From contig JAQFVV010012477.1 in the NCBI GenBank assembly GCA_028023455.1, positions 2,628,650-2,692,649 of the forward strand: a stretch of 64,000 bases of DNA, given 5' to 3'. The position numbers and the translations under genes were made by a program. This DNA is from Epiperipatus broadwayi. Taxonomy: Eukaryota; Onychophora; Udeonychophora; Euonychophora; Peripatidae. Below, one piece after another: positions 36,906 through 49,497 of the stretch. Under the pieces are notes generated by a model. It was not told the DNA's origin and did not search any database. It saw nothing but the letters and a program-made list of their open reading frames with translations. Positions within the stretch are counted from its first letter, which is position 1. Every line of letters begins with the position of its first letter.

Positions 36906-39104
36906 TATACTTATATATGAGAATATAGATACTGCATTTTATATAGTTTTTGAGTCTCCCCTTTGTCATTTTTCTTTTAATTTCTGTTTTTTCACTGAGT
37001 TTTTTTAAAATTCAGGCATAATAGTTTGTATAGCACATGGCATCAAGAAACTTTTATGATAAAAAAATATTTCCCATCACTAACAATGTTAGTAGGGTTG
37101 TGTGAATATACAATTAATTACATTTTTATGTTTCAAATACATATACAGCAATTTTAATTATTCTCTTATGTGTGCATACACAAAAATATACGTATAACAA
37201 TTTTCTTGGTTTTTATTTTTTATTTCCAGAATTAATTCATGTGTGACCCTAAATCCTAAAGTGAAAAAATAATTAAAATGAATTGTATGCCCGTACAATT
37301 ATTTATATTTTATTTCGTATAGAGTTTTCGTGCTTATATCGGTAGAAACTTCAGCCATGAGATAGATTCATAAATACTAAAGTTATTTATGATATGGTTA
37401 ATAGTCTCTATTCTCACACACAGATCAATGGTTGATAAATTTCAATTTATGAAACAAATTAGCTTTTGTTGGAACTCCAGTTGTCTTTAGGAAGACAAAA
37501 TCAAACTAGCTATGTTGTTTGAAATGGGAAAAAAAATTTGGAATATTATTTTAAAAAATTTACATCGAAAATGGATTTTTTTTCCATCCAATCTTAGGTG
37601 ATGAAACTATATTTTGAGTTATTGGTAAGTTCTATCTACTCATTAGTTTTTATAATTTTTTTGTGAATCTTCTGATATTTGGTGGGGAAATATTCTCAAA
37701 AACATGAAGTTATTACAAAAAAAAAAAACAAAAAAACAACACAAGATGATATTTAATTGAATATTAAAAATCAACATAATTACATGACCAAATATAAATA
37801 AACAATTATTTTGAATTTTCCAAATCAATATTTTTTTCATCTAAAGATCTTTCTTAAGTTATCATACAAATTAAGAAAATTGTTTGAAAGGTTATTTATG
37901 AATTCAATATTTGTAGCTATTGTTGTTTCAAAATAATGTTATTGCATAATTAATTAATAGCACATTATGTAATTCATTCATTGAAATATCCATTTTATTA
38001 TGCATTCATCATATCATCAAACAATTTCATTACTTTTTATCTTTTATTATCAAATTCAAAGTGTAAATAATCAATTACCATTAGATGATAATGCTATAAT
38101 TGACTTTTCTAAACTAGTTTTCGGCTAATAATCATTATCAGTGTAAAAATTTACAATTAATCATTCAGAAACATCTTTAATATCCTTATATCATTAAGAC
38201 AACAGATTGAAATTTAAAAAAAAAACCCAGCTCTATTGTTTGAACCCAACATAACTTTCTTGTTTAGTTATATAAATCTCAAACAAAATTCGTAATAGCA
38301 TATTATAAGGACTTAAGTTTTATTATAACTTGAGCACATTTAATTAATTAATGTTATATAATGAGATATGTGTGTGGTGTTATTCTGTTTTAATCTATTG
38401 CTTTCTTTACCTTTAATATATATTATTATAAATATATAATTTATTAAGTATTAACAAGGCATTGTAATTTTAAAATTTGATGTTTATTATATCATGATTT
38501 GAAACAATATAGTTTAAGTCTTTGTTTTTTTATAAATGAGAAAGAATAAAAAAAAAATAATGTAATTAAGTTTAGTAGTTAAAAATAACTTATTTGTTAT
38601 AGAGGGATGTCTTGATTTTTTAAAATAACATCCTTTGATAAAGATTATTTCTTATCATGATTCCTTTCATTAATTTAATATATTTGGTTTTTGTAAGGAG
38701 GGATGATTTTATATTAACATACAATTCTATACTTTCAATAGTAAAACGATAAAACATAAACATATTTATTTATAAAATTGTTTTGTTGATATGACAATTT
38801 TAATTTGAATATGGAAATTTACCGAGGATTAAAACCCAAATAAAATAAATGATAGTCAATAATTGAAATTGTTTTGAAATGGAGAAATTGTATAGTGAAA
38901 GAAAAAGGACAAATAAAATAACAATTTTTGTGAATGTAAAATCGTTTTGATAAAAATAGAGAAAGTGATAGTGATAATGAATATTTCCATGATGTACAAT
39001 ATAATAAGAAATCTTTATTACAGTTCAAATGTTTAAATAATAAGTAGTATAAAAAATTAAAATAAAGTAGTAAAAAAGTCACAATCATTAGGAACAACAT
39101 CGAA
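36906..39104. other. AT-rich stretch before the first gypsy element; no LTR found
   Basis: No gene seen. A 5' LTR for the element at 39.1 kb would be expected here, but I found no block repeated after 44.3 kb. The 140-codon minus-strand frame at 38,819-39,241 overlaps the start of that element in antisense and is not called. Confidence 0.4.
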
Positions 39105-40388
39105 ATGTTACGATTAGAAATGAATATTGAAAAAGAAAACAAAATTGAAATAGAAAGTGAAATGAATAGAAAAGCAATAGAGAGTACTATTTTAGAAGTT
39201 ATAGAAGTAAAATATGATGTAAATATATCTGGTGGGACCACAATATCAAATGATCAATCTCTGGAAATCAATAAAATTTCAAATAAACTAGAGGAAAAGA
39301 AAGGAAACACAAATGATGTTTTACTCAGAGAAATGAGTATGATGATGCAACAAATATCTGCCAATCAACTACAGCCTATGTTTGCAAGTCAATAACAAAT
39401 GAGAACAGATATCAAAGCAGATCTACAACTAATATTGGATGACATGAAAGTAGATATCAAAGCAGATCAGTAAAAAATGATCGATGATATGAAAGCAGAA
39501 CAACATCAGATGATGAATAATGTAACAAATGATTACCAGATGATGAATAATGTAACAACTGATTTATCAAAAAATTAGATAATTTAAAAATTGAACTTAA
39601 AGGTGAATTATCCCAAATACAGACTGACATTAAGGACAGGATACAACAAATTGAAACGATTATCTAAGAAAAAGGCCTTAAGTGTCAGAAAAGATTTATT
39701 GAATTTGAAAGAAAATTAGAAAATAAAATAAAATGAGATATATGAAAATAAAAATAATATATGACAATTTTGAAGATAAAATTTATCAAGACCAAGAAAA
39801 ATATAAAAAGTTTTACTGATAGAATAAAGAGCATCCATATAGAAATCACTAGTTATAAAAAATAATAAAAAACTAAAGTAGGTAATCATGAAAAAAAAAT
39901 GTACTCAATAGAAAATGATTACCAATGTCTTAGCATTAAGCAAAACTTAATGGACACAGAAATAAAATAAAAACAGCATCAAAATCTCATTGGAAAATCA
40001 TACTAGAACATTGAATCAATTAAAAAACGGGAATGCTTCTGTACATCAAACAATACAAAATTTAAAGAATGAACTCGAAAAAAATTTAGAGAAAATGAAA
40101 GAAAAAACTCGTCAAATTTCTCAGAATCTTAAATCGTCAGAAGATGAAGTAGAAACAACTACAAAAAAGTTAAATCGTATTTTGGAATCTATTAATAGAA
40201 TTGAAGAAAAAATAAATAAAACTGTAGATCAGTATGAAATGGGAAATGAAACGAATATATATAAATATATAACACAAAATAATAATGAAAGTATCATCAA
40301 CCCAATGGAAAAATATGTAAATACAATGCATGTATCACCAATCAATGTCCAAAAAGAATATAATAATTATCATAACCATATCCTTTAA
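39105..40388 (+). pseudogene. gag leader: long coiled-coil region
   Basis: Two open parts (39,105-39,395 and 39,990-40,388) are rich in Lys, Glu, Asn and Ile. Heptad-like text includes LKNELEKNLEKMKEKTRQI and EEKINKTVDQYE. Between them lie repeated short words coding for DDMKAD and MMNNVTN units. No zinc knuckle is seen. A coiled-coil N-terminal extension before capsid is plausible for assembly, but that role is inferred. Several stops separate the parts. Confidence 0.55.
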
Positions 40389-40419
40389 ACAAACATGATA
40401 AAGCAATTCATGAAATTAT

Positions 40420-40850
40420 ATGTATTTAAAGGTCTGTCCAATGAAGCTTCCATTGAACACTTAAGAAGTTTGGATTTGTATTTTTCAGTCAAGAGCAGTC
40501 TTTCAGGGGGTGAGAAGTTAATAATGTTATAGAGCCATCTACAGGGAGATGTTCTATCTCAGTGGGAGTTATTATTCCATGTACCTAAGACATTTAATGA
40601 CTACCAAACATTGCTAATAAAGAACTTTTGGATTAACTATCACTAAGAAGCTATGTTATACCAAATCTTGAAGAAAAAATATAGAATTGGTCCTGGCAAA
40701 ACACTTACTAAGTCTTTTAGAAGGCAAGTGGTTAAATTAAAAACCTTTGATACATACCATCTTGGCCAAATAATCCAAATAGTAAAACAAATTGCTTTTG
40801 AAAATAGAGCAATCCTTATTATGCCAATACACAAAATATAGACAGATTGC
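40420..40850 (+). pseudogene. gag capsid-like segment (Ty3/gypsy)
   Basis: The frame reads FKGLSNEASIEHLRSLDLYF, a stop, then HLQGDVLSQWELLF and a FNDYQTLLIKNF block. These match the layout of the retrotransposon gag domain: an opening LRSL-type helix, Q-W in the middle, and an F-x-x-F/Y block. The equivalent region of the second element (58.93-59.23 kb) has QGEAQFWWDLLF and FGDYKQLLLENY. Stops make it non-functional. Confidence 0.65.
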
Positions 40851-41304
40851 TCACAAAATCGATACTAGGAATGAGAATATAATGTATAAATTATTCAAAA
40901 AAAAAATAAAAGAAAAAATACTCATAAATGCTACTAATTGCAAAAGGAGAAAGAATAATAATAATCCTAACATTTGGGCCAGGTAAAACAATAAGAAATG
41001 GTACCATAGAGGAAAAAACAATTGATGATCTACATCAGGTATCAAACCCCCAGTAATATAACATCCACTAGCAAACAAAATCAAATGAAAGTAATAAAGA
41101 CACACCAAAGCATCAAATAAAGGAAAGTAAGAAAAGACTTGGGAGGTGGCTTCTCTTTTCAATGACTCATATTAAAAATGAGGAACAAAATCAAACTAGT
41201 AATAAAAGAAATGACCAACTTAACATCTTGGAAAAATGAAACACATAATCATGTTTTACAAAGTTGCACCATGATGAAAGCTATGTTTGGGGATTTAAGT
41301 CAAA

Positions 41305-41510
41305 GCTTTGTTAGACACTGATTGCCAAATCTCTGTTATTTCTGACAAATTCTATAAAACAGTTATGGATAAAAATCCAAATATTAAAACACTACCACTC
41401 AAGTCAATACAGGCTACCATGGTTAACAATAAGAAGGCAGAATTAACTCAAAAACAAATCTGGGTCAAACTGACCATTAATCAAACATGTATCTATAATG
41501 TCTTTTAATA
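41305..41510 (+). pseudogene. retropepsin-like protease
   Basis: An open stretch begins LLDTDCQISVISDKF. The pepsin active-site triad D-T/S-G has become D-T-D here, so the fold's flexible Gly is lost. The following residues align with the protease of the second element (LDSGSQVSVSF), including a shared LPLKSIQATMVNNKK / FPLKTVYVMMANSKR block. It cleaves the polyprotein in living members; this copy cannot. Confidence 0.75.
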
Positions 41511-41849
41511 TTAAATGGCCTCATTCATGAAGTCATCTTAAAAGCTGAATTCCTACATATGAACAAATGTATGGTCAGGTTGTAGAAATAACATTACTCC
41601 CAAATTATGACAAATGAAATTGACTGTATATTATCTACTATACCAGAAGCAATGTTGAAAGAAAAGTTTGCAGAGGTAAATTTAATTAAAGCTTATGATA
41701 TAGAAAGATTGTGATCTGTGATTAATGAATATAATATATTCTCAGAGGTACCAGCAGTGATAGAGGGATTCCAGCAAAGAATTAAGTTGTTTGAAAACAA
41801 ACCATTTCAATCCATATCACATCTAATCCCATATTGATATCAAAATAAA

Positions 41850-42640
41850 TTACCAGATTAAAAAATTATCGATTGGGGAATAATTTTTAAGTGATCCTCA
41901 CCATATTGGAATCCAATTATAATGGTGAAGAAGAAAGATAGGTAGATGAGATTTTGTTTAGATGCTAGACAGCTAAATAAAATTACCATTTCAGATAGGA
42001 AGATACCACCACCCATACACAAATTATTTTTGAAATTTGGTAATAAGAAATTGTTTTCCACTTTTGATTTAACCTCCAGTTATTGCCTAATTGAACTCCA
42101 TCCAGATGATTGCCAATATACTACATTTTGATATGTTGGATTTACCTATCAACTTAATAGGTTTCCATTTAAATTGATTAATGGTGGTGCAGACTTTATA
42201 ACACACCTGGATAAAATACTTTCTCTGAGATTAAATAGATAGCAACAATTGATGTAGACAATTTCATCATTGCAACTCATACCATAGAAAAATATATTCA
42301 ACATTTAAAAGTATTCTTTAATGAGTACTATGATAAAGGTATAAAAATAAATTTCAAAAGAAGAGTACATTGCTGTGCAATGAAGTAGTCTTCTTACATC
42401 ATATAATAAGTTATAATGGGTTGAGACCTTATCCAGATAAGATCAATGTGATACAGAACTTTCCTATACCAAAAAATAAGAAACAGATCTGATCATTTTT
42501 AGGGTTATGCAATTTTTATAATCGTTTTTATCCCAAATTTGCTTATCACATGGAACTGTCATTAAGGTTAATGAGAAAAATGAAAGTAAAGAGCAAGATG
42601 AGGTGTTTGCTACAATTAAAACAAGATTTTTAGAGCAAAG
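41850..42640 (+). pseudogene. reverse transcriptase, decayed
   Basis: The open part 41,946-42,131 holds RFCLDARQLNKITISD, IPPP, and motif A LFSTFDLTSSYCLIELHP, with catalytic Asp present. Further on, FTYQLNRFPFKLINGG carries the motif B region. The YVDD box is replaced by IDVDNFIIA near 42,250, losing the second Asp. Downstream, FLGLCNFYNRF-like text remains in broken frames near 42,500. Confidence 0.8.
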
Positions 42641-42870
42641 TCATACTAGCTTTTCCTGATTTTAATAAACTCTTTATTGTAAAATCAGAAAGTAGTGGTT
42701 ACAGATTAGAAGTAACTCTATTCCAAATCAAGAAAGATGGTCAAGTTGGAGTCCTGTACTTCATTAGTGATCTTTTAAAGGGTCCAGAAATAAATTATAT
42801 AGTTACTAAGAAAAAAGCACTAGCAATAGGGTGGGCTTTCCAGAAATTTTGACAAATGCTTCTTGGATCA
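42641..42870 (+). pseudogene. RNase H-like segment
   Basis: DFNKLFIVKSESSGYRLEV, VLYFISDLLKGPEINYIVTK and KKALAIGWAFQKF follow the order found in Ty3/gypsy RNase H. The first catalytic Asp position (usually T-D-A/S) reads K-S-E. It ends at a stop before the TDH motif. Confidence 0.7.
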
Positions 42871-43269
42871 GAGGTGAGATAACAGCCTTGAATTCTTGAA
42901 TCACAGTCATTTAACTAACCATCATCTTGTTAGATAGAGTTAGCTGTTACAATAATTCAATTAGATAGTCAGATACTGTAATGAATACAAAAACATTGTA
43001 GTTGATATATGAAGTCAATATCCATATTGATCAGAAAAGCAATATTTAACAGTGGATAATGTGTGTCTTTTAAATATTCATGTAGCAATTAATGAAAATG
43101 TAGAGAACGACTTGTTGAATATAAAACAGTTTCAAACTCTAGAGCAAGATCTGATTCAAATTATTAAAACATTAAACAAAAAATAAATTCTGTATGAAGC
43201 CAATAATCTGGAAAAGTATAGATTAGATAATAAGCTCTTAAAATATACATCAAATAATGACAAACGTGA

Positions 43270-44300
43270 GTGAAGAGTTGTATTACCAAAAAGATTTTAA
43301 AAGCCACTCATTCGATATGCCCATTGTGTATATGGGCATGATGAGGTCATAAAACTCAACAATTAATAAAAAAATTCGTTTTACTGACTTAGAATGTATC
43401 AAGACATTGTGAAAAAATTCCAAACTGCCACTTATGCTTAAAGGCCTAGCCAGTAAACAAAAATTGTATAAGTTCAGTTAATTTCATCACTCCCAAAAGA
43501 GAACATGAGAACTTAGCTATGGAATTTTATGCTTCATTACCATCATTTAATAAGCAAAAATATTTTCTATTAACTTATAATCTCTTCACAAAATTTGTGG
43601 CTGCTTACTCTATACCTTAAGCTAATATTAAATCTTTTATTAAAGTATTAGATACACTCCATTTCAAATAAAATAGGAAAACTAGGGATCATTTTAAGTG
43701 ATTATGGCATCCCTTTTCTATCTACAAAATGGATTAAATAGGTACAGAAACAACAGATAAAACATGTGCTTGCTTTTATTAGGAATCCACAATCAAACCC
43801 ATGTGAATGTGTTATGCAGGAATCTACTTAGGAGACAAGCATAAATGTTGGATAAAACACACACACAGTGCATAGTCAATTATATTAACTAAAATTTGAG
43901 TGAATCCACTGGATTTACACCCATTAGACTACAATTGGGATTACATACACCAATCTTATTTCATAAAAATCATGCATAGACCTAGAAAAGGATCGAATGT
44001 AGTTATATAATAAAATGCTATAAATGAATGAAAAGCACAAGCAACTTTTTTTCAAAAAGTTAGCTATTATTTTAAAATTGGAGAAAAATCTTTATTAATA
44101 TAACCCATATAAGCTGTTCTAAAGAATCTATTGATGACAAATTCTATGATATGCATGATGAACCATTTACCATCATCAAATGTGTTGGTCCAAATGCATA
44201 TTAAGTAGACAAAGGCAATGGTATCAAAAAAATATATAATGCTCGAATTATGAAACCATACCATGGGAAAATTAACAAATTCTTAACCAACTTAACATAA
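43270..44300 (+). pseudogene. integrase with zinc-binding part and C-terminal tail, decayed
   Basis: Remains include HCVYGHDEVIKLNN (two His of the zinc site) and, in a shifted frame, PNCHLCLKA (CxxC). In the catalytic core, the usual opening Asp is Glu in AMEFYASLP. ILSDYGIPFLSTKW keeps the second Asp, and NPCECVMQES the Glu. A C-terminal module reads MHDEPFTIIKCVGPNAY then IYNARIMKPYHGK at about 44,150-44,270. In active relatives it inserts the cDNA. Frames are broken. Confidence 0.75.
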
Positions 44301-46250
44301 ATACAAATCCACAAAGTATGAATTCAAACCCAAATAATAAACAACAATAGTTATGTGTAAAGTAAATTAAGCAAGCAAAATGTACAAGAGATTGATGCTA
44401 GAAGAGTCAGATTTCTAACAACAATTGAAACATGTCAAAGGTTATTATATATTGACCATTATGCATATCTTGAATTAAAAGAGAAATTAATAACACTTAA
44501 AAAAAAGCTACCTAACCTATGTTATAGGAAAAACAAATAATTCTTTATAAATCAAATATAAATTTATACTTTTTTTATAGAGTTACTAAACACACTGATG
44601 TCTGGATAGTAAGATAAGAAATCCTAATATTTAATTAAGATTTGGTATAATTCATCAACATTAAGAAACATGAATATTATGATAAACCATTAACTGTTCA
44701 AGAAGAATAAAAAATCTTAGACCTACTTTAATGTAACATTTACATGATATAAAGGTAACGAATTATAGTTATAAACCCATCTTTAACAACCTTTACTGGA
44801 GGTATATGTTATGTGTGCTCTATACATCTCACTACACAACTTGTGGCTTTAATCTGAATCCAAGATCCATGATATTAATGCTATTTATTAATCACTAGAT
44901 GAATAAAAATTAAAGTACTATAAGTAACACACCTTTAATTGCAACACACATTTAAACCCCAACATTATTAATTATAAATACATATCTCAATTAAACTATA
45001 AGACACATATACAACAACTAAACTCTAATAATTATCCTGTTAAGTGTGACATAAATCCAACACCTTATAACAAAGCATAGTTAATATGATTAGATAAAAT
45101 GAATGCAATCAAAAAATGAACATATTAAAGTAAAGAAATATCAAATAAAAAATTTATTGTTATTAACTCATTACATATAAAATATTACTTAATATTGACA
45201 TCAACAATGAACATAAATGATAATCACAAACTTGCCATTTTTCAACAATGAGCTTCTCCAAAGAGAGATAAAATTTCTCATCTACAGAATAACCTACAAA
45301 AATTTAAGTAGAGAATTCGAATTTACAATGTGAATAGAAGCATCAGCCACTTTTGAGTTGAAATAATATTAAAAACTAATATCAGAAGATTCAAGAAAGT
45401 GAGAACAAACATATAAAATTAAAGTTAGCTGACAGAGCAATTCGAAATTGAAATTTTCAAAAGAAATTCAAATCATATGAATTTCCAATGTGTCTGTAAT
45501 ACCAAGTTACAGATCGAAGTATCTAGATTTGAAAATATCAAATAATATAAGAAATATTGCTATTAACCTTTCAACTGCTGATTATATTATTGGCTGTGTG
45601 AGGTAAAAGTCAAAACTTTTAATTGGCAATTCACAAACTGAAGTGTCAATTAACAAAGTCAATTGTCAAAATATATTCACCTTTTAATATTATATTCACT
45701 TTAGTTTCATTTGTAAAAGTTATATAAATAATCTGTCAGATTATGAAAGTGAACAAAAGTTTTTTCAAAAATAAATTTTGATTTATAATTTGAAAAATAT
45801 TCGATAGCAGCTAAAATTAAAAGGAATGTCAATCGCCAACCAAAAAGATTTGCTTACATCATGATTTCTTCCCACTTTGCAATAAATAAATAATTCTTGC
45901 TAAAATCTTAACTATTTTTCTAAAATAATTTTATTTTTAGCACTATTTTAACAAAATAATTTATACTTTGTCAAAAAATACTGTTAAAACGGTCTAAAAC
46001 ATTAGTTTATCATTTTCGAAATAAAACAAAAACCGATCATAACTCTTTACTTTTTGGCAGCTATTTTCCTTGTTGTCAAAATTTAAACAGCCAATAAGAT
46101 TCAAGAAAAGGTGGCACTTTTCTTTTGTTTGACATATATGATCATTTTTATTGATTTTTTACTTGTAAAATAATTCAAGAGAGGGTAGCATCTTACAGAA
46201 CTTTTTTCTTCTTTACAATGAGCTCAAAATCATAATACAAAAAGTGACTG
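44301..46250. other. AT-rich stretch, no gene recognised
   Basis: A 3' LTR could lie here, but without a matching 5' copy it cannot be delimited. Nothing coding was seen. Confidence 0.4.
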
Positions 46251-46258
46251 ATTTAGAG

Positions 46259-46266
46259 TGACGTCA
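46259..46266. promoter_or_regulatory. perfect CRE-type palindrome TGACGTCA
   Basis: The 8-bp CREB/ATF consensus lies in the loop of a 9-bp stem (AAAGTGACT with AGTCACTTT) about 400 bp upstream of GPCR remnants. A single 8-mer can arise by chance, so function is unproven. Confidence 0.25.
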
Positions 46267-46663
46267 AGTCACTTTGCTTTTAAATGAATAGATTAGGCTT
46301 AATGCAGTCAAAATAAATCATTAATGAAATATATAATAATGACATAGACAAATATGCATTGCAAAGTACAAAAGTAATATTGTGGAAAGAAAGTTGTCGC
46401 TCATGGAGCTATAACTGTCAGAACTGGGATGGAATTGACCTAGCACTTTACATCTGCACTATGAAACATCAAGTCATTTCTTCATAATCATATTCAATAA
46501 CTCTGCACTTCAAAGCAGGAATTTGAAGGATGTAAAAGATAGGTGGTTTAATTGATGTTCTAGAACATTCACAATTTACCATCTATATCAGTAATGGATT
46601 AACGAGAATTACCAGAATGACTCAATAAGACATTTTTATTCTATAACTTCAAACAGCATTTTT

Positions 46664-46763
46664 TTTTAAATAGAGTAATTTTTGTTTTCATTTTTGTATT
46701 AATTTTTGCACTGATAGAAAGAATTTAGTAAGATTTACAGCAGGGTTTTTTTATAACTCAAGG
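46664..46763 (+). pseudogene. 3' end remnant of a gene like the GPCR at 22.5 kb
   Basis: The DNA matches the last 100 bp or so of the intact receptor. Shared blocks are AGTAATTTTTGT, TTTTGCACT, AAAGAATTTAG(T/A)AAGATT, a CAG(G/T)G run and TTTTT near the stop, continuing a few bases past it (ACTCAAG against ACACAAG). It corresponds to the end of helix 7 and helix 8. An inserted pair of bases shifts the frame after the Cys-Thr of helix 8. The rest of the receptor is not recognisable upstream. Confidence 0.7.
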
Positions 46764-46837
46764 AAAATATTGAAATCAGCTTATGGTTTAACCATTCAAA
46801 AGTTATTTATTAATCACAAAATTATTAAATATATTTA

Positions 46838-47200
46838 ATGTGTTTCACTTCTTCTTTGTTTAAACCAAATATAAATGGCATTATTGCAATGAAAAAAAAT
46901 AAGGCAATTTTTTTTTTGGCATTTTTAAATTACATTACAATATTTCTAATATTTAGATCAATTGCAATCAAAGAATATGTAATTTTAAAATATATAAATT
47001 GTTCACAATATTTTTGTGGTAACAAAAGTTAACAAAAATTTTAGCCTTTCTGTTCTTTTATCATTATGTAAAGAAAAAAATAGTATTATTTTTACTCAGT
47101 TTATTTCTCTTATATTTTTTGCTTTAGTTTTTCTTCTACCATATGTATTTCTTTTATTGGTACACTAATTGTGACAATAGCATTATGGAAAGTGTAACCA
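46838..47200 (+). pseudogene. probable GPCR relic, helix 4 to helix 5 part
   Basis: A 64-codon open frame has a hydrophobic helix (AIFFLAFLNYITIFLIF) followed by a Cys-bearing polar loop (KYINCSQYFCGNKS), as in helix 4 and extracellular loop 2 of FMRFamide-type receptors. After a stop, LIFFALVFLLPYVFLLLV, then a frameshift and TLIVTIALWKV, looks like helix 5 and its cytoplasmic end. Identity to the intact receptor is low, so another member of the family is more likely. Alternatively it is chance hydrophobic sequence in T-rich DNA. Confidence 0.4.
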
Positions 47201-48929
47201 TATTTCCATTCTTTAGTTACATATCTTTTTTCACTCATTGAGTTGTTGTTAATCTTAACAGTGCTGGTTATTAAAAAATGAGATATAAAGTCACATAATT
47301 ATGAAAGCAAATAATACTAGATACAATTTATATTTAACTTCATGCATAACAATCAATATGTGCTTAAACACTGATTCCAAATAGTATCAAATTAATGTTA
47401 ATAAATAAGGCAGAATTTTCAAACAAACTCATTAAAAATAATCTTGAAAAGTACAATTAATTAATTCAATATTACATAATTGTATAATAACATTAAAATT
47501 ACATTTGCTTACACCACCTAAAATATGTTTGACTAAAATCTCATTTCTGTTTATTAACGTTTTGCCAATACATATTAGCTTTAGTAAATTGCTGTTAGAT
47601 TTACATTCAAGCTTGAAGATAAAACTGTTTGTCATAAGTAAACTTAAATAGAAATTGCAGTATTATATTGGATGTAATCTCAACTACTCTCCAGGGCTTT
47701 AAAAATATATTATTAAACAAGAGTCCAGCAAGTGATTTATTAGTTTTTTACATCAAACATTGCATTGCTGCTTGAAATAAAATGTTAAACTTTAATTGAA
47801 TCTTTATATGGCATTTAATATTTACAACAAAATGCTATATAATAAATATAATATATCTTACAAACAGCAGAAGTACTTTCAGATAATCACTTAACTTTAT
47901 TCAACCATCAATTAATTTTAAATATGGCAGAATCAATTAAATGACTGTTTAAAAAAGTTAAATGAGTAATTGAAAATACTTGGGCAGATTTTAACACTTT
48001 TTATAACACATTATAATCTGTTATATTCATCATTCTTTATTTATATGTATAATTATTAAATAACTTAATATTTTTATATATTGAGATAGTTATGTGTCCC
48101 ATGGCATACAACAACATATTAGTATGTTTACATACATATAAAATTGAAAAGAAAAGTAAAAATAAACATACAATCTTTTGTAGATATTTTCTGGTTTACA
48201 AAGAAATAACAGTTAAGGATAAAATAATTTTGAATTAAAAAATATTATAAATTAAACATTTAAAAAGTCTAATTAATATTTTAGTAATTCTAATTTTAAA
48301 ATTAAAACAGGAACATTTTATGTAACAATAGATATACTGGTAATTATAAAATTATATTTGATTAGATTACATTTTTTTACCTAAAGCATTATAACATATT
48401 TTGATCTTAGAAAGGTTTTTAAAAGGAATAAAGTTGAATTGAAATGTTATTAACATTTTTACATGAAAATAAAGAAAACTTTTAATTACATTGTGATTTT
48501 AATTTTATGTTGACTATAAAGAGATTGGAAAAAAGATTACAGGGGATTTTGGGAAATTTTAAAAGTTTACAGATGGTGACAGTATGATGCTAATGAAGTT
48601 ATAAATGAAGGCAAGAGACAGTGGAAGTCCAGCTGTTGCTACTTGCTCACTATGGTAGGGTTTGCATTCACATGGAAGAATTTCCGTCTTTTATGTACTT
48701 CATAGCTCATATATATATATTAGATAATATAGATATTAAATTAAATGGTATAGAGGCTGATGGGAGTTCATTGCAGGCTAATTGTTACCAGACTATATTT
48801 TTTGGAAGATGACAATAAGCCAGTCTACAAGGGACATGCTTACATAGAGAATCCATCAGCTTTCTGAAGAAGTAGTTTATGTGTGTATTGTTCTATCTGT
48901 ATGTTATGAAGTACAGATAAAGATACTAC

Positions 48930-48930
<1 letters not shown>
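47201..48930. other. AT-rich stretch, no gene recognised
   Basis: The part at 48,540-48,900 is less AT-rich and has a 63-codon open frame (48,621-48,812) with no recognised family. It could be an old interspersed repeat. Confidence 0.45.

Positions 48931-48931
<1 letters not shown>

Positions 48932-48960
<29 letters not shown>
48932..48960. repeat. (AT)n run at the 3' end of the LINE
   Basis: The run directly abuts the minus-strand LINE's 3' terminus, where TTGATAATG words precede it. Simple-repeat 3' ends are usual for RTE-type elements. Confidence 0.85.
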
Positions 48961-48962
<2 letters not shown>

Positions 48963-49029
48963 TTATCAAGCATTATCAATCCACTGCAGGATGAAGGTCT
49001 CTCCAAGTTTAATCCATCTTCTCTGATCT

Positions 49030-49497
49030 TTAGCTTCTCTTTGCCACATCACCCTACACACTTTCTTATTTCATCCATCCATCTCACATGTGGTCTCTTT
49101 CTGGGTCATTTACAATCTCTTGGAATCCAGTTTAAAATTTTAATTGTCCATCTATTATCATCTCTTCTAACAATATGTCCAGCCCAACTCCACTTCAATC
49201 TTTTAATTTTTTCAATGAGGTCAGTAACAACTGTTTGTTCTCTTACCCATACATTGCATTATGATCTCTTCTTGTTACTCCCAACATACATCTCTCCATA
49301 CTTCTTTGAGTGGTCTGAAATCTCTGAATTGCTCTTCTATTAAGTGTCCAAGTCTCAGATCCATAAGTAAGAACTGGTAAAACACATTTGTTAAAAACCT
49401 TCCTTTTCAAACACATAGGCATATTTCCCTTTAGTATCAAGTTATTTTTACCAAAAGCACTCCAACCAAGTTTAATTCTATGATTAATTTCCTCCAA
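49030..49497 (-). pseudogene. LINE C-terminal region
   Basis: It starts with INHRIKLGWSAFGK, then CLKRKVFNKCVLPVLTYGSE and TWTLNRRAIQRFQTTQRSME, and MLGVTRRDHNAMYG before a stop at 49,243. One base later the family text resumes as VREQTVVTDLIEKIKRLKW, then WAGHIVRR. This post-RT block is typical of the family; its role is not established. The +1 frameshift is precise and easily seen. Confidence 0.88.

Larger units (their letters stand above)
39105..44300 (+). mobile_element. decayed Ty3/gypsy-type retrotransposon
   Basis: Relics appear in Ty3/gypsy order: coiled-coil leader, gag capsid, aspartic protease, reverse transcriptase, RNase H, integrase with zinc-binding and catalytic parts, and a C-terminal integrase tail. 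Dozens of stops and frameshifts interrupt the coding part. No LTR pair was recognised, so the ends are set by the first and last coding remnants. It is related to, but older than, the element from 56.58 kb, with which it shares a similar gag, protease and integrase tail. Confidence 0.85.

Noticed and set aside
38819-39241. 140-codon minus-strand open frame
   Set aside because: It is antisense to the start of the gypsy gag leader and has only low-complexity Leu/Phe/Ser content.
36906-46250. LTRs for the 39-44 kb gypsy element
   Set aside because: I compared the flanks by eye and found no matching block; they may be deleted or too diverged to see.
48621-48812. 63-codon frame in a less AT-rich patch
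   Set aside because: No family resemblance; the patch is more likely an old repeat next to the LINE.
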